The translations under genes were made by a program, and so were the position numbers. From positions 124,001-188,000 of the forward strand of contig JBGAUW010000008.1 in assembly GCA_044228435.1 (NCBI GenBank): a DNA stretch of 64,000 nt, in the 5' to 3' direction. Of this stretch, positions 8,866 to 17,390 are shown in pieces. Origin of the DNA: Bog-950 sp044228435 (GTDB lineage: Bacteria > Bacteroidota > Bacteroidia > Chitinophagales > LD1). Positions within the stretch are counted from its first letter, which is position 1. Every line of letters begins with the position of its first letter. The notes beneath the pieces are model-generated. The model made no database searches and was not told where the DNA came from. It saw only the letters and a program-made list of their open reading frames with translations.

Positions 8866-9575
8866 GAAAACACCTGCTTCTTCTAATCCTTTTTATAGTT
8901 ACCGCCTGTGCCAGTGCGCAGGTGCCGGGCTTTAGAGGTAAAAAATTCAGTATTAAATACGATATAGGTATTAACCACCCCGCCATTGTAGGCCGCAGCG
9001 GTAAGCTGCCCATGCTGTTTCACAACGTAAGCCTTGATTATGTTGTTAGTCGCGCCTGGACCGTGGGCATAAAGTATGGGTTTATGACCTACAATGCACC
9101 GGTAGAAAGAACGGTGTTTGGGTCGGAGGTAGGTTACTACGGTAGTACCGGCAATTTTAATTCCTACGACTACAAAGGCCGTTACACACAGCATACGGTA
9201 TCGTTTATTGCCAAAAAGTTTTTTATAAAAAAAGGTTACCTGGCACCGGTAGGCCGCTATGTGTTATTGGGTGTTTACTACCAATATGTGGATGATCACT
9301 TTGCCAAACTTAAAGAAATCGGCTACGACCCTTACGGCTACAGCGAGTATACCGTGCAGGGCCGCAGGGGTATTGCACACTATGCCGGATTTAGTTTTGG
9401 CCTTGGGCGCCACTTTGTAGTGGCCCGCCGCATGCTGGTAGATTTGGGCTTTACCATCAGTGGTTCGCCATTTTTTCCCCTTAACGGCAGCGAAGAGCAA
9501 CAAGCCGTATACCGCGATTTGGCTTTGCGTAACCTGTTTCAATTGCGCCTTGGGTTGGGTGTGTTAGCTTTTTAA
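8862..9575 (+). CDS. Predicted outer-membrane beta-barrel-like protein, unknown function
   Basis: A 237-residue protein with a signal peptide ending CASAQ. The mature part is rich in alternating aromatic and polar strands with many Tyr and Gly (for example VGIKYGF, HYAGFSFGLGRHF) and ends in hydrophobic LGVLAF, as small outer-membrane barrels do. It overlaps the M48 peptidase stop by four bases, so the two are an operon and may share a pathway. No family was recognised, and the barrel assignment rests on composition only. Confidence 0.65.
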   Translation: MRKHLLLLILFIVTACASAQVPGFRGKKFSIKYDIGINHPAIVGRSGKLPMLFHNVSLDYVVSRAWTVGIKYGFMTYNAPVERTVFGSEVGYYGSTGNFNSYDYKGRYTQHTVSFIAKKFFIKKGYLAPVGRYVLLGVYYQYVDDHFAKLKEIGYDPYGYSEYTVQGRRGIAHYAGFSFGLGRHFVVARRMLVDLGFTISGSPFFPLNGSEEQQAVYRDLALRNLFQLRLGLGVLAF

Positions 9576-9605
9576 ATTTTAGAAAAAACTGTAGTAATGC
9601 CACCC

Positions 9606-10361
9606 ATGAAAAAAATAATATATTTTTTAGCTATTACAGCCCTGGGCACTTTGGCGGGATGTATTAAAGTAAGTGACGAAACCCTGGCTTGTAAAAAGCC
9701 TGCTACGCCTGCCGCCACGCAAGCTGTATACGATGCCAACACTGGCGAAAACTTTACCCTGGCCCTTAATAATTATAGCAGTAGTTATAATTACACCCTG
9801 GTGTTTCCCAATGGCACCCGGCAATCTACCCCTACAAACCCGTACCCTTTTAGCTTTACCTTAAACACTGGCAGAGCAGGGATTTATAAAGTTATTGCCC
9901 AAACCAAGGAGCTTACACCCTGCGTATCCGATACCGGTTACTTTACTATAAACGTAACTACTAATACCGGTGTTTGCCCTTTGCCTATTAATCAGTTTGT
10001 ATCTAACGGCAGTGCCCCTATTACGCTTAGCACCGGCACCGGTACGCCTTATACCGGCTATTACCGCATGCGCTGGACTTTGCCCAGTGGCCAAAATTTT
10101 ACACTGCGCTTTGGCCTGGGGGCGCCTTCTACCTCTTCGCCGCGTACCTATACTGTAGTAAGTAAAAGCACTGCTACCAACCTGTTAGCCGGCGAGTGTT
10201 CGGCGGCTTATACCTATAATGGAACTGATTATTTTGCCTATACCGGAACGGTAGATGTAGCGTATGTGCCCAGTTTAGGTCAATACCGCGCAAGTTTTTG
10301 CGATATATACCAGAATAACTTTTCAGGCGTTTTTAAGGGGTATATTTATTGCAATCAGTAA
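9606..10361 (+). CDS. Lipoprotein, first of three tandem paralogues
   Basis: A lipobox LAGC is followed directly by IKVSDE, and ten residues after the lipidated Cys there is another Cys. The mature protein looks two-domain: an Ig/PKD-like first half ending in FTINVTTNTGVC, and a second half with a Tyr-rich segment and an SLGQYRASFC block. The upstream ATG at 9597 would add three residues (MPP); the start at 9606 gives a normal lipoprotein signal. Function is unknown. It starts 30 nt after the barrel-like gene and is followed 37 nt later by a paralogue. Confidence 0.75.
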   Translation: MKKIIYFLAITALGTLAGCIKVSDETLACKKPATPAATQAVYDANTGENFTLALNNYSSSYNYTLVFPNGTRQSTPTNPYPFSFTLNTGRAGIYKVIAQTKELTPCVSDTGYFTINVTTNTGVCPLPINQFVSNGSAPITLSTGTGTPYTGYYRMRWTLPSGQNFTLRFGLGAPSTSSPRTYTVVSKSTATNLLAGECSAAYTYNGTDYFAYTGTVDVAYVPSLGQYRASFCDIYQNNFSGVFKGYIYCNQ

Positions 10362-10398
10362 ATTTCGAATGAGGTATTACAACTAAATTATCAAACCT

Positions 10399-11172
10399 AT
10401 GCGAATTAAAATTTACCTGTTTTTTGCGCTAACGCTAAGTATGCTTTCGGGTTGCATTAAGGTAGAAGATGGTTTAATAAAATGCAATGATGCCCCCGAT
10501 GCTCCGGTATTATCGGCTTATAGTTTTACCAAGAACAACGGCGAATCGTTACAGGTGCCAATTACTAATTATAACGTTGCTAATACCTACACGGTAGCAC
10601 TGCCCACCGGTGAGGTTATTAGCCTGGGTAATAACTACCCGGTAGAAGTGCCCGTATTTGCAAATGCTGCGGGAACATACACTTATAAATTATATGCCGG
10701 TAAAAACCTGTGCGCCAGCGAGGCTACAGAATTTACAGTTACTATTTCCGGCACCCTGGCCAGTTGCGGTTTATCACCTAACAACTTTTTGCTTGGTAGC
10801 AATCCGTATACTACCAATGTGGAGTATGGATTTAGCGGCAGCGATTATTACTATATACAATGGAACCTTTTCGAACCAGGCAGCATATACAGCAGCCGTA
10901 CTTTTACTTTATATTTTAAACAGCGGCCACCTACCACCGGCACCACCTTTTATTCATTAACCAATGCAGAATCCTACGCGCTTGGTAACAATACATGCCG
11001 GGCCCAGTATTATTATTCGAGCGGCAGCACCAACTATGTAAGCAGCAGTGGTGCAATGTCAGTTACCTATGCAAGCGGTGTTTATACTGTTACATTTTGC
11101 AATGCTTCTTTACGCGAAGCGGCCTACAATATTAATGTTAGTAGCAAAGGCGTACTTACCTTTGTAGATTAG
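10399..11172 (+). CDS. Lipoprotein, second of three tandem paralogues
   Basis: A 257-residue protein with lipobox LSGC followed by IKVEDGLIKC. It has the same plan as its neighbours: a first domain ending in a FTVTISGTLASC segment, then a Tyr/Ser-rich second domain with YASGVYTVTFCN near the C-terminus. It is clearly homologous to the genes on either side but well diverged, which points to old duplication. It is presumably anchored in the outer membrane. Function is unknown. Confidence 0.75.
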   Translation: MRIKIYLFFALTLSMLSGCIKVEDGLIKCNDAPDAPVLSAYSFTKNNGESLQVPITNYNVANTYTVALPTGEVISLGNNYPVEVPVFANAAGTYTYKLYAGKNLCASEATEFTVTISGTLASCGLSPNNFLLGSNPYTTNVEYGFSGSDYYYIQWNLFEPGSIYSSRTFTLYFKQRPPTTGTTFYSLTNAESYALGNNTCRAQYYYSSGSTNYVSSSGAMSVTYASGVYTVTFCNASLREAAYNINVSSKGVLTFVD

Positions 11173-11186
11173 GATTTTAACGCAGC

Positions 11187-11945
11187 ATGAAAAATATAAC
11201 GTTGTGTTTACTTTTGCTAATTCTTACAGGCTTTTCTGGCTGTATTAAGGTAGAAGACGCAGCTTATAAGTGCGGAAAAAAAACGCCTGCACCGGCATTA
11301 AACAGTAGTAGTTTTACTGCTACACTTGGTAGTGTGGTTAACCTTTCACCAAATAACTACAGCAAATCGATAATGTATGCAGTAGTATCGCCTAACGGAA
11401 ACGTACGTACCAGTAAAGATATAAACCCCATTCCGGTTATTGCAACTACCGCGGGTGCCGGGCTTTATAAAATAGTAGCCCAAAGTAATTTAAACTGCCG
11501 CAGCGACACAGCAATTTTTACAATAAACGCAACCAATACTTTGCCCGATTGCGGATTGGCCGCAGGCACCCTTAAGGAAGCCTATAGTGTTTATAACGCG
11601 CCATTAACCACTGCCGCTTACACTACCGGTACAGGCTTTAGCGTAACGTGGCAAATTAATAATGAGGACTTTTTTATATACTTCAGTAAGCGGCCTTCTA
11701 AAACTGAAGTAGAAGCATTTGTTGTGAAATACACGGATAGTTATGCGGGGGCTGGCCAGGGGGAATGCAACGTTAAGTGGGATGCTAATTATGGCTATAT
11801 AGGATACACCGGCTATGTACTTACCCAATATAGAAACGGACAATACAACGTTGTGTTTTGCAATATGAAAATGTGTAATAGGGAGGACTACCCCGCAGCG
11901 AGTCTATATCCCAAAAATGTAAGCGGCAACCTTTACTATTATTAA
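11187..11945 (+). CDS. Lipoprotein, third of three tandem paralogues
   Basis: A 252-residue lipoprotein with lipobox FSGC followed by IKVEDAAYKC, 14 nt downstream of the second paralogue. It shares FTINATNT before the domain boundary and ends with YRNGQYNVVFCN, matching the other two. It closes a five-gene plus-strand run that starts with the M48 protease. No family name was recognised. Confidence 0.75.
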   Translation: MKNITLCLLLLILTGFSGCIKVEDAAYKCGKKTPAPALNSSSFTATLGSVVNLSPNNYSKSIMYAVVSPNGNVRTSKDINPIPVIATTAGAGLYKIVAQSNLNCRSDTAIFTINATNTLPDCGLAAGTLKEAYSVYNAPLTTAAYTTGTGFSVTWQINNEDFFIYFSKRPSKTEVEAFVVKYTDSYAGAGQGECNVKWDANYGYIGYTGYVLTQYRNGQYNVVFCNMKMCNREDYPAASLYPKNVSGNLYYY

Positions 11946-12098
11946 AGGTGCAAGGCTTGAAAATAAAGCCGGGCAATTGTTATAAAAAATAGGGCCGGTT
12001 CAAAATGCCTGCGGTGCCCGTAAAAATGTAAAAGGTTAATGCGAAGTTGCTATTTGCAAGAGCGTAATAAGAGTAGTCGGCTAACAATAGCCTAACCC

Positions 12099-13061
12099 CT
12101 ACTCTTTTATTATGCGCTTAACTGCCTGGCGGCTGCCGTTGCTTAGTTTTAAAAAGTAAACGCCATGGGGCAGAGCCGCTACCGGTAGTGAGGCCGAAAC
12201 ACCGTATATAGTTTGCTGCAATACGCGGTCGCCGTTGGTGCTGTAAACCTCGGCCTGCGTAGTTTGTTTGTAGGCACTACCGGGCAGCAGCACATTTATA
12301 AAATCGTTAGTAGGGTTGGGGCCTATGGTGGCCTCTAACTTATTTGGTATAGGGTAGTAAATATCGGTTGTGGTGTTTTCTATTTGCGCCAATATAAGTT
12401 TAACCCACTGGGTGTATTGCAAGCCGCTGGGGTGCAGACCATCGGGTGCTACATAAGCAGGTGTTTGCAAGCCCTTGCGGCTAACCGGTGTAATGTCAAT
12501 AAACACTATTTGCAGGCTATCGGCTACGTGTTTGGCATAGGCGTTATATGCATTCAACTCGCTGCTAATGGTTGCAGCCTGCCCGCTTTGCTGGCCGTAG
12601 GGTGTGTAAGCGTAATCGGGTATGCTTACTACAAATACATGGCTTTTAATGCCGCCGGCATAGCGTATGGCCGAATCCAGCAAAGCCGGAAACTCGCGCT
12701 GGTATTGCGCAAAGCTGCGCTGCTGGTATTGATTGTTTACACCAATAAGCAGCGATACAAAATTATAGCGCTGGCTACCCAGGTTTTTATTGCTAATGGC
12801 ATTAAGCAGGTTATCGGTGCGCCAGCCCGTGGTGGCTATAATGTTTAAAGTATCGGTAGTAATGCCGCGCACTTTGAGCGAATCGGTTAGTTGCCTGGGC
12901 CAGCGCTGTATGGCCGGCACGCTTTCGCCAATGGTGTATGAATCGCCAAGGGCTAAAAAGCGAAGAGGGTTTTCGGTATCCAGTTGCGCCCACAAAAAAC
13001 CCGGAAAGATAAAAGGCGCTACAAATAGTAAAAGTTTGAAGGTAAAGGGACACTCTTTCAT
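12099..13061 (-). CDS. SGNH/GDSL hydrolase with type IX secretion sorting domain
   Basis: A 320-residue secreted esterase or lipase-like enzyme. After a signal peptide (ending about WAQ26), block I is GDS with nucleophile S41, block III is GVNNQ (about 107-111), and block V is DGLHPS with D207 and H210, completing the Ser-Asp-His set. The last ~80 residues form a T9SS type A domain, with IGPNPTNDF at its start and GVYFLKLSNG then KRIIKE at the end. The product is expected to cross the outer membrane by the PorSS/T9SS route. The substrate is unknown. It stands alone on the minus strand. Confidence 0.88.
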   Translation of the reverse strand: MKECPFTFKLLLFVAPFIFPGFLWAQLDTENPLRFLALGDSYTIGESVPAIQRWPRQLTDSLKVRGITTDTLNIIATTGWRTDNLLNAISNKNLGSQRYNFVSLLIGVNNQYQQRSFAQYQREFPALLDSAIRYAGGIKSHVFVVSIPDYAYTPYGQQSGQAATISSELNAYNAYAKHVADSLQIVFIDITPVSRKGLQTPAYVAPDGLHPSGLQYTQWVKLILAQIENTTTDIYYPIPNKLEATIGPNPTNDFINVLLPGSAYKQTTQAEVYSTNGDRVLQQTIYGVSASLPVAALPHGVYFLKLSNGSRQAVKRIIKE

Positions 13062-13405
13062 ATAACTGGTTTATGCTATAGTTACGCTAAAAACAACCCG
13101 TCAGATTTTACGCTACACCTTGAATGATACAGCCTGTTAGTTGTTGGCATTTTAAACAAGCGCACGTTCTAAAACACAGGTAAAACCTATAATGGCTCTA
13201 TACAACTTACTTGCCTGTTTTTAAAGGGGTGGTTGTTCCCCAATTAAAAGGGGCAGGTTGTAGGTATTAGGGAAGGCGTAATGTATAGTGTAGATTTTTG
13301 GGAGAATACAGAATACATTTTTCGCACGCAGAAAAATGCAGAGGATAACAGCCGGGAAATACAAATTATAAAACCGAAAATAGAACTAACCGGTAGGTTA
13401 TGTAT
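13062..13405. other. Gene-free gap with one diverged repeat unit
   Basis: No credible coding frame was found between the SGNH hydrolase start and the HxlR stop. Bases 13319-13360 hold a diverged copy of the TCGCACG...AACAGCC unit seen at 2071-2389. The short open frame across it is not protein-like. Confidence 0.5.
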
Positions 13406-13768
13406 CTACCCTTTTTTGCCAATAATGCGTTTGCGGTGGTTAAGGCCCCATTTGCTAAGGGCATCCAGCACATCGCGCAGGGTTTTACCGTAGGGGGTAA
13501 CCTCGTATTCTACCGTAGCCGGTACGGTATCGTATACCGTGCGGCTTATAAGCTGGTTGGTCTCCAGTTCGCGCAGCTCTTTACTAAGCATACGCGGGGT
13601 TATGTTGGGTATTTCGCGCTCCAACTCTTTAAAGCGCTTTTTGCCATGGAACAGCGAACCGATGATAGGCAGTTTCCATTTGCCGCTTAGTATATCCAGG
13701 GTATCTTTTATAGGCAGGGCGTAGCCGTTGCATTCCTGGCTGATTGAAGTTGTTTTGGTTGCCTTCAT
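13406..13768 (-). CDS. HxlR-family winged-helix regulator
   Basis: A 120-residue cytoplasmic regulator with the full HxlR pattern: a Cys near the N-terminus (QECNGY), DILSGKWKLPII, the recognition region ITPRMLSKELRELE, and the wing YEVTPYGKTL. Members bind short palindromes, and several respond to oxidants or electrophiles through the N-terminal Cys. It is divergent from a DoxX-like gene across a 113-nt gap holding a 34-nt palindrome, so control of both genes from that site is likely. Confidence 0.92.
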   Translation of the reverse strand: MKATKTTSISQECNGYALPIKDTLDILSGKWKLPIIGSLFHGKKRFKELEREIPNITPRMLSKELRELETNQLISRTVYDTVPATVEYEVTPYGKTLRDVLDALSKWGLNHRKRIIGKKG

Positions 13769-13790
13769 AAAAACACTGATTTGATTGGTG

Positions 13791-13841
13791 CTATACTTTT
13801 GTATATCGATATACTAAAGTATAGTAGTTACTAAAGTATAG
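13791..13841. promoter_or_regulatory. Probable HxlR operator: 34-nt palindrome plus a half site
   Basis: Bases 13791-13824 form a near-perfect palindrome: 16-nt arms around a central CG with one mismatched pair. A 12-nt direct repeat of its right part (ACTAAAGTATAG) recurs at 13830-13841, 17 nt further on and just upstream of the doxX-like promoter. Position between divergent genes and symmetry support an operator for the adjacent HxlR protein. Confidence 0.75.
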
Positions 13842-13851
13842 CAAACCTACA

Positions 13852-13859
13852 TAATTTTG
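13852..13859 (+). promoter_or_regulatory. Promoter -7 element of the DoxX-like gene
   Basis: TAATTTTG matches the Bacteroidota -7 consensus TAnnTTTG, 22 nt before the ATG at 13882. No TTTG sits at the usual -33 position; that place is occupied by the operator half site. Confidence 0.55.
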
Positions 13860-13881
13860 TGCCAACTAAAAAATAAACACA

Positions 13882-14259
13882 ATGAATATTGCACTTTGGA
13901 TTGCACAGGGAATTTTGGCTGTATTTGTATTTGCCGGTTTTTTGAAGGCTACCACCCCGCGCCTTAAGCTGGCCGAAAAAATGCCATTTGCCCTAGATTT
14001 TAACGATGCTACCGTGAAATTTATAGGCATTAGCCAGATACTTGGCGGCTTAGGCGTAATACTGCCCTGGCTTACCGGTATAGCTACCTGGTTAACCCCG
14101 CTGGCCGCTGCCGGCCTTGCTTTGGTAATGGCCCTGGCAGCTATTTACCACCTGCGCAAAGGCGAATACAAAGAGATTATTACCAACCTGGTATTTATGG
14201 CGCTGGCGCTATTTGTAGTATACGGCCGCGGGTTTTACGCGCCAACCTGTGGAGCTTAA
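13882..14259 (+). CDS. DoxX-family membrane protein
   Basis: A 125-residue, four-helix inner-membrane protein of the DoxX/DoxX-like group. Helices are visible at about 1-20, 52-72, 76-95 and 108-121, with the conserved GFLKAT after helix 1 and ISQILGGLGVILPWLTG before helix 3. The family is linked to redox or respiratory functions in other bacteria, but the biochemical role is mostly unproven. Its placement beside a divergent HxlR regulator is a common pairing and suggests induction by a small-molecule or redox stress. Confidence 0.85.
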   Translation: MNIALWIAQGILAVFVFAGFLKATTPRLKLAEKMPFALDFNDATVKFIGISQILGGLGVILPWLTGIATWLTPLAAAGLALVMALAAIYHLRKGEYKEIITNLVFMALALFVVYGRGFYAPTCGA

Positions 14260-14280
14260 ATTAAATAACCAACTTGCGAG

Positions 14281-14316
14281 CCATTGGGGTTCCCGAACCG
14301 GGAGACCCCGATGGGA
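14281..14316. repeat. Imperfect GC-rich hairpin after the DoxX-like gene
   Basis: The sequence CCATTGGGGTTCCC is followed a few bases later by GGGAGACCCCGATGG, pairing with one bulge and one mismatch. There is no T tract, so a factor-independent terminator is not clear. It may be a diverged repeat or an mRNA 3'-end structure. Confidence 0.4.
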
Positions 14317-14387
14317 CTTATGGTCCGGTTAGCTAAAGGGGGGGTATGCGGTAGTAAACACTGGCACACTCTTTTACCGCAACAGAT

Positions 14388-14576
14388 ATGGCAGATAAGG
14401 AAGAAGAACCTGATGAAGACTTTCGTAAGCTGGGCACGCTTGATATACGGCGGCCTTACCAGCTAAGCTATTGGGCCGAAGAGTTAGGCATATCGCGGCA
14501 AGCACTTAAAAATGCCTGGTTTGATGCCGGCCCGGAGATTAGTAAGATTAAGGAGTTTTTGAAGAAGAAGAAGTGA
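14388..14576 (+). CDS. Small DUF3606-like protein
   Basis: A 62-residue acidic-then-basic protein with the core LSYWAEELGISRQALKNA followed by an FLKKKK tail, which resembles the DUF3606 family of small putative DNA-binding proteins. The family function is not established. An overlapping frame starting at 14284 is less protein-like. It precedes the MBL hydrolase by 49 nt on the same strand. Confidence 0.75.
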   Translation: MADKEEEPDEDFRKLGTLDIRRPYQLSYWAEELGISRQALKNAWFDAGPEISKIKEFLKKKK

Positions 14577-14625
14577 AAAGAATATTCTCTCCTTTGTTCC
14601 GTCTATACTTTGCAAAATAAAATCA

Positions 14626-15672
14626 ATGAGCCTTCTTACTAAACTTGGAAAACTACCCTCCGGCGAAAGGCTGAAGACGATACAAGACTCACCGAATTAT
14701 AAAGATGGTAGTTTTAAAAATCTGAATCATACGCCCGACCTTACCGAAGGAGCTACTTATTATGGCGTTATAAAAGAGAACTATTTTACCTTCAAGCATA
14801 ATGTAAAACCTACGGACCGTATTCCTTCGCAGAAGACAGATTTATTACAGTTAAAACCTACCGAGGATATATTGGTATGGTTTGGCCACTCAAGTTACTT
14901 TATGCAGGTGGATGGTAAGAAAATACTGGTAGACCCGGTGTTGAGCGGTTCGGCCGCGCCGGTTAGTTTTGCGGTGCAGGCTTTTGCCGGTGCCGATGTG
15001 TATACTGTTGATGAATTGCCCGATTTAGATTATCTCTTCATTTCGCACGACCATTACGACCACCTGGACTACGAAACCATAATGGAATTGAAACCCCGCA
15101 TTGGTAAAGTGATCTGTGGGCTGGGGATAGGAGCGCATTTTGAGCACTGGGGTTTTGCCAAAGATAACATACTGGAAGGCGATTGGCACGATGAGATAAA
15201 GCTAAGCAATGGCTTTGTTGTGCACCTGGCACCAGCCCGTCATTTCAGCGGCCGTAGTATTACGCGTAACCAGGCCTTGTGGACGGCGTTTGTTTTGCAA
15301 ACCCCTTCTCATCGTATTTTTATAGGTGGCGATAGTGGATACGATACCCACTTTGCTGCTATTGGCAAAAAGTATGGCCCCTTCGATTTGGCTATACTCG
15401 AAAACGGCCAGTATGATAAAAGCTGGAAGTATATACACATGACACCGGAAGAGGTGCTGCTGGCTGCGAAAGATTTAGGTGCGCGAAAATTGCTACCGGT
15501 TCACTCGGGCAAATTTACCTTAGCCAATCACCCATGGGATGAGCCCTTAAGCAGGATTACTTCTTTACCTAAAGCCGCCGGCCTGCAGGTGCTTACGCCT
15601 ATGATAGGCGAGAGGTTAGAATTGAAAAACGATAACCAGGTTTTTAAAAAGTGGTGGGAAGGGGTGAAGTAG
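14626..15672 (+). CDS. MBL-fold metal-dependent hydrolase (UlaG/NAPE-PLD-like)
   Basis: A 348-residue cytoplasmic metallo-beta-lactamase-fold protein. The di-metal motif is H141-D-H143-Y-D145-H146 (SHDHYDHLD). It is preceded by WFGHSSYFMQ and ILVDPVL, the strand pair typical of the UlaG/NAPE-PLD-like branch. Further ligands are likely in APARHFSGR, IGGDSGYD and LLPVHSGKF. Related proteins hydrolyse phosphodiesters, lactones or N-acyl phosphatidylethanolamine; the substrate here cannot be assigned. The oxidoreductase downstream (59 nt) is on the same strand. Confidence 0.88.
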   Translation: MSLLTKLGKLPSGERLKTIQDSPNYKDGSFKNLNHTPDLTEGATYYGVIKENYFTFKHNVKPTDRIPSQKTDLLQLKPTEDILVWFGHSSYFMQVDGKKILVDPVLSGSAAPVSFAVQAFAGADVYTVDELPDLDYLFISHDHYDHLDYETIMELKPRIGKVICGLGIGAHFEHWGFAKDNILEGDWHDEIKLSNGFVVHLAPARHFSGRSITRNQALWTAFVLQTPSHRIFIGGDSGYDTHFAAIGKKYGPFDLAILENGQYDKSWKYIHMTPEEVLLAAKDLGARKLLPVHSGKFTLANHPWDEPLSRITSLPKAAGLQVLTPMIGERLELKNDNQVFKKWWEGVK

Positions 15673-15730
15673 ATGGGTATTTTTGACTCAGAAATCTGTT
15701 CTACTACACATAAGTTAAATTGCAGCATAA

Positions 15731-16771
15731 ATGGAAAAAATAAAAACGGCACTTTTAGCGTATGGCGGTTCGGGTAAGGTGTTTCATGCGCCTTTTTTAG
15801 CGGTGCATCCGGGCTTTGAACTGACCGGTGCGTGGGAGCGGAGTAAGCAATTGATACAGCAAGATTACCCCACGGTAAAAAGCTATGCAAGCTTAGAAGA
15901 ACTTTTGCAGGATGATGTTGAACTGGTAGTGGTTAATACGCCGGTAGATACGCACTATGCTTATGCAAAGCAGGTGTTGCTTGCGGGTAAGCATGCGCTG
16001 GTAGAGAAAGCTTTTACCACCACCGCTAAAGAAGCGGAAGAACTAAGAGACCTGGCCCGTGAAAAAAAGCTAAGCCTTACGGTTTACCAAAACCGCCGCT
16101 GGGACAGCGACCTGAAAACGGCAAAGAGTGTGTTGGATGAAAACACGTTGGGCGAAATAGTAGAAGCCGAAATACGGTTCGACCGGTATAACCCTTTGCT
16201 AAGCCCCAAGGCCTGGAAAGAAGCGCCTAACGCCGGTGCTGGTGTGGTAAAAGACCTCGGCTCGCACCTGATAGACCAGGCGCTTTACCTGTTCGGGTTT
16301 CCGGAGGCGGTGTTTGCGGATTTTAGAACGGTCCGCGAAAACTCGTTGGTAGTCGACAATATGGATATACTGCTCTACTACACCGGTAAGCGGGTTAGGC
16401 TGCATGCCGGATTTTTTAATAAGGAGCAAGTGCCCGGTTTTATATTACAGGGGCGCAACGGCAGTTTTTTTAAACCCCGCGCCGATGTGCAGGAGGACGA
16501 ATTGAAAAAGGGTATGAAGCCAAGTTTCGATAATTGGGGAGAGGAGCCGACCGATAAAGCTGGTATATTGAATGTAGTATTGAATGGCGAGACCGTGCGT
16601 AAAACGGTGCCTACCTTAAAAGGAAACTACCTGGGCTTGTTTGATGGTGTGTATGCCGCTATACGGGAAAACAAACCGGAACCGGTAACGGCAGAAGACG
16701 GTGTGAAGGTAATGCGCATAATGGATGCTGCTACCCGAAGCAATGAGCAAAAGCGGGCGATAGAATTATAA
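15731..16771 (+). CDS. Gfo/Idh/MocA-family oxidoreductase
   Basis: A 346-residue NAD(P)-dependent dehydrogenase. The N-terminal Rossmann fold shows LAYGGSGKVFHAPFL, then VVNTPVDTHY and the conserved EKAFTTT, where the family's EKP lysine is kept. The C-terminal half has the substrate domain with KDLGSHLIDQALYLFG, including the usual Asp and His. Members oxidise sugars, inositols or biliverdin-like substrates; none can be specified here. A bidirectional terminator follows the gene at 16789-16825. Confidence 0.9.
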   Translation: MEKIKTALLAYGGSGKVFHAPFLAVHPGFELTGAWERSKQLIQQDYPTVKSYASLEELLQDDVELVVVNTPVDTHYAYAKQVLLAGKHALVEKAFTTTAKEAEELRDLAREKKLSLTVYQNRRWDSDLKTAKSVLDENTLGEIVEAEIRFDRYNPLLSPKAWKEAPNAGAGVVKDLGSHLIDQALYLFGFPEAVFADFRTVRENSLVVDNMDILLYYTGKRVRLHAGFFNKEQVPGFILQGRNGSFFKPRADVQEDELKKGMKPSFDNWGEEPTDKAGILNVVLNGETVRKTVPTLKGNYLGLFDGVYAAIRENKPEPVTAEDGVKVMRIMDAATRSNEQKRAIEL

Positions 16772-16788
16772 GGTTGAGAGTTAAGCAC

Positions 16789-16825
16789 AAAAAATCCCTT
16801 TGCGCATGAGCGCGAAGGGATTTTT
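16789..16825. terminator. Bidirectional intrinsic terminator
   Basis: An A-run, a stem (AATCCCTTTGCGC with GCGCGAAGGGATT) around a 4-nt loop, and a T-run lie between convergent genes (oxidoreductase on plus, small protein on minus). It can serve both strands. Confidence 0.85.
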
Positions 16826-16843
16826 ATAACAGTAGTATTTTGT

Positions 16844-17113
16844 TTAAGCAAATGCGGCACCTGCTGCAGCTAAGCCTTTGCTGGCTACCTTGGCTACATA
16901 CGGAGCGGCCACTTTGCTAAAAAACGGCAATTTGCTGCCGCCAAATATAGCCGCTACGGCTGCTACACCCAGGCTGCCATACAGCAACCATTTTTTAGTA
17001 TCGCCGCCTTTAGCTTCCGATTTAGCTTTAGTTGCCGATGTTGAAGTTTTAGAAATGCTTTTAGCCGGATGCGCTGCCACAAAAGGTCTGTTGCGCTTAG
17101 TTTTAGTTACCAT
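16844..17113 (-). CDS. Small Ala/Lys-rich membrane-anchored hypothetical protein
   Basis: An 89-residue protein with a basic, Ser/Thr-rich N-terminal half (residues 1-40) followed by one hydrophobic segment WLLYGSLGVAAVAAIFGG and a C-terminal Ala/Val-rich amphipathic stretch ending AAAGAAFA. No family was recognised. It ends just before the shared terminator at 16789-16825. A short inverted repeat (CCAGTTT / AAACTGG) lies upstream of the start. Confidence 0.6.
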   Translation of the reverse strand: MVTKTKRNRPFVAAHPAKSISKTSTSATKAKSEAKGGDTKKWLLYGSLGVAAVAAIFGGSKLPFFSKVAAPYVAKVASKGLAAAGAAFA

Positions 17114-17230
17114 GATTTCAGTTTTTAGGTTGATTAATTCTAACCAGTTTGAAAAACTGGTGCCAGTGGATTTAACAAACCGGTTGGGTAAATTACTGAA
17201 CCAAACGGGGTTTTAATGCCCGTTAAAAAT

Positions 17231-17364
17231 CATCCACCCCCTACCCCCGCCAGCGGGGGACATTAGCGCTTCGCTCAAAAAATAAGCGCTAAGGCTGTTG
17301 GCTGTTGTGTCCCCCGCTGGCGGGGGAAAGCGCTGCGGCTTTGCGCAGTGCAGGGGGTGGATGG
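17231..17364. repeat. Complex hairpin element, left copy flanking the DUF559 gene (copy A)
   Basis: A 134-nt structured element. The outer arms CATCCACCCCCT / AGGGGGTGGATG close it. Inside, CCCCCGCCAGCGGGGGA pairs with a distant complement. A 9-bp hairpin (TTAGCGCTT / AAGCGCTAA) sits in the left loop, and a small stem (GCGCTGCG / CGCAGTGC) before the right arm. It shares these parts, in the same order and orientation, with copies at 17842-17990 and 48842-49016. Confidence 0.8.
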
Positions 17365-17390
17365 TAATTTATTGCTAGACGGCGAAAGTT

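Noticed and set aside
14284..14466. 60-codon frame before the DUF3606-like gene
   Set aside because: It overlaps a better frame with a recognisable small-protein family and crosses a hairpin.
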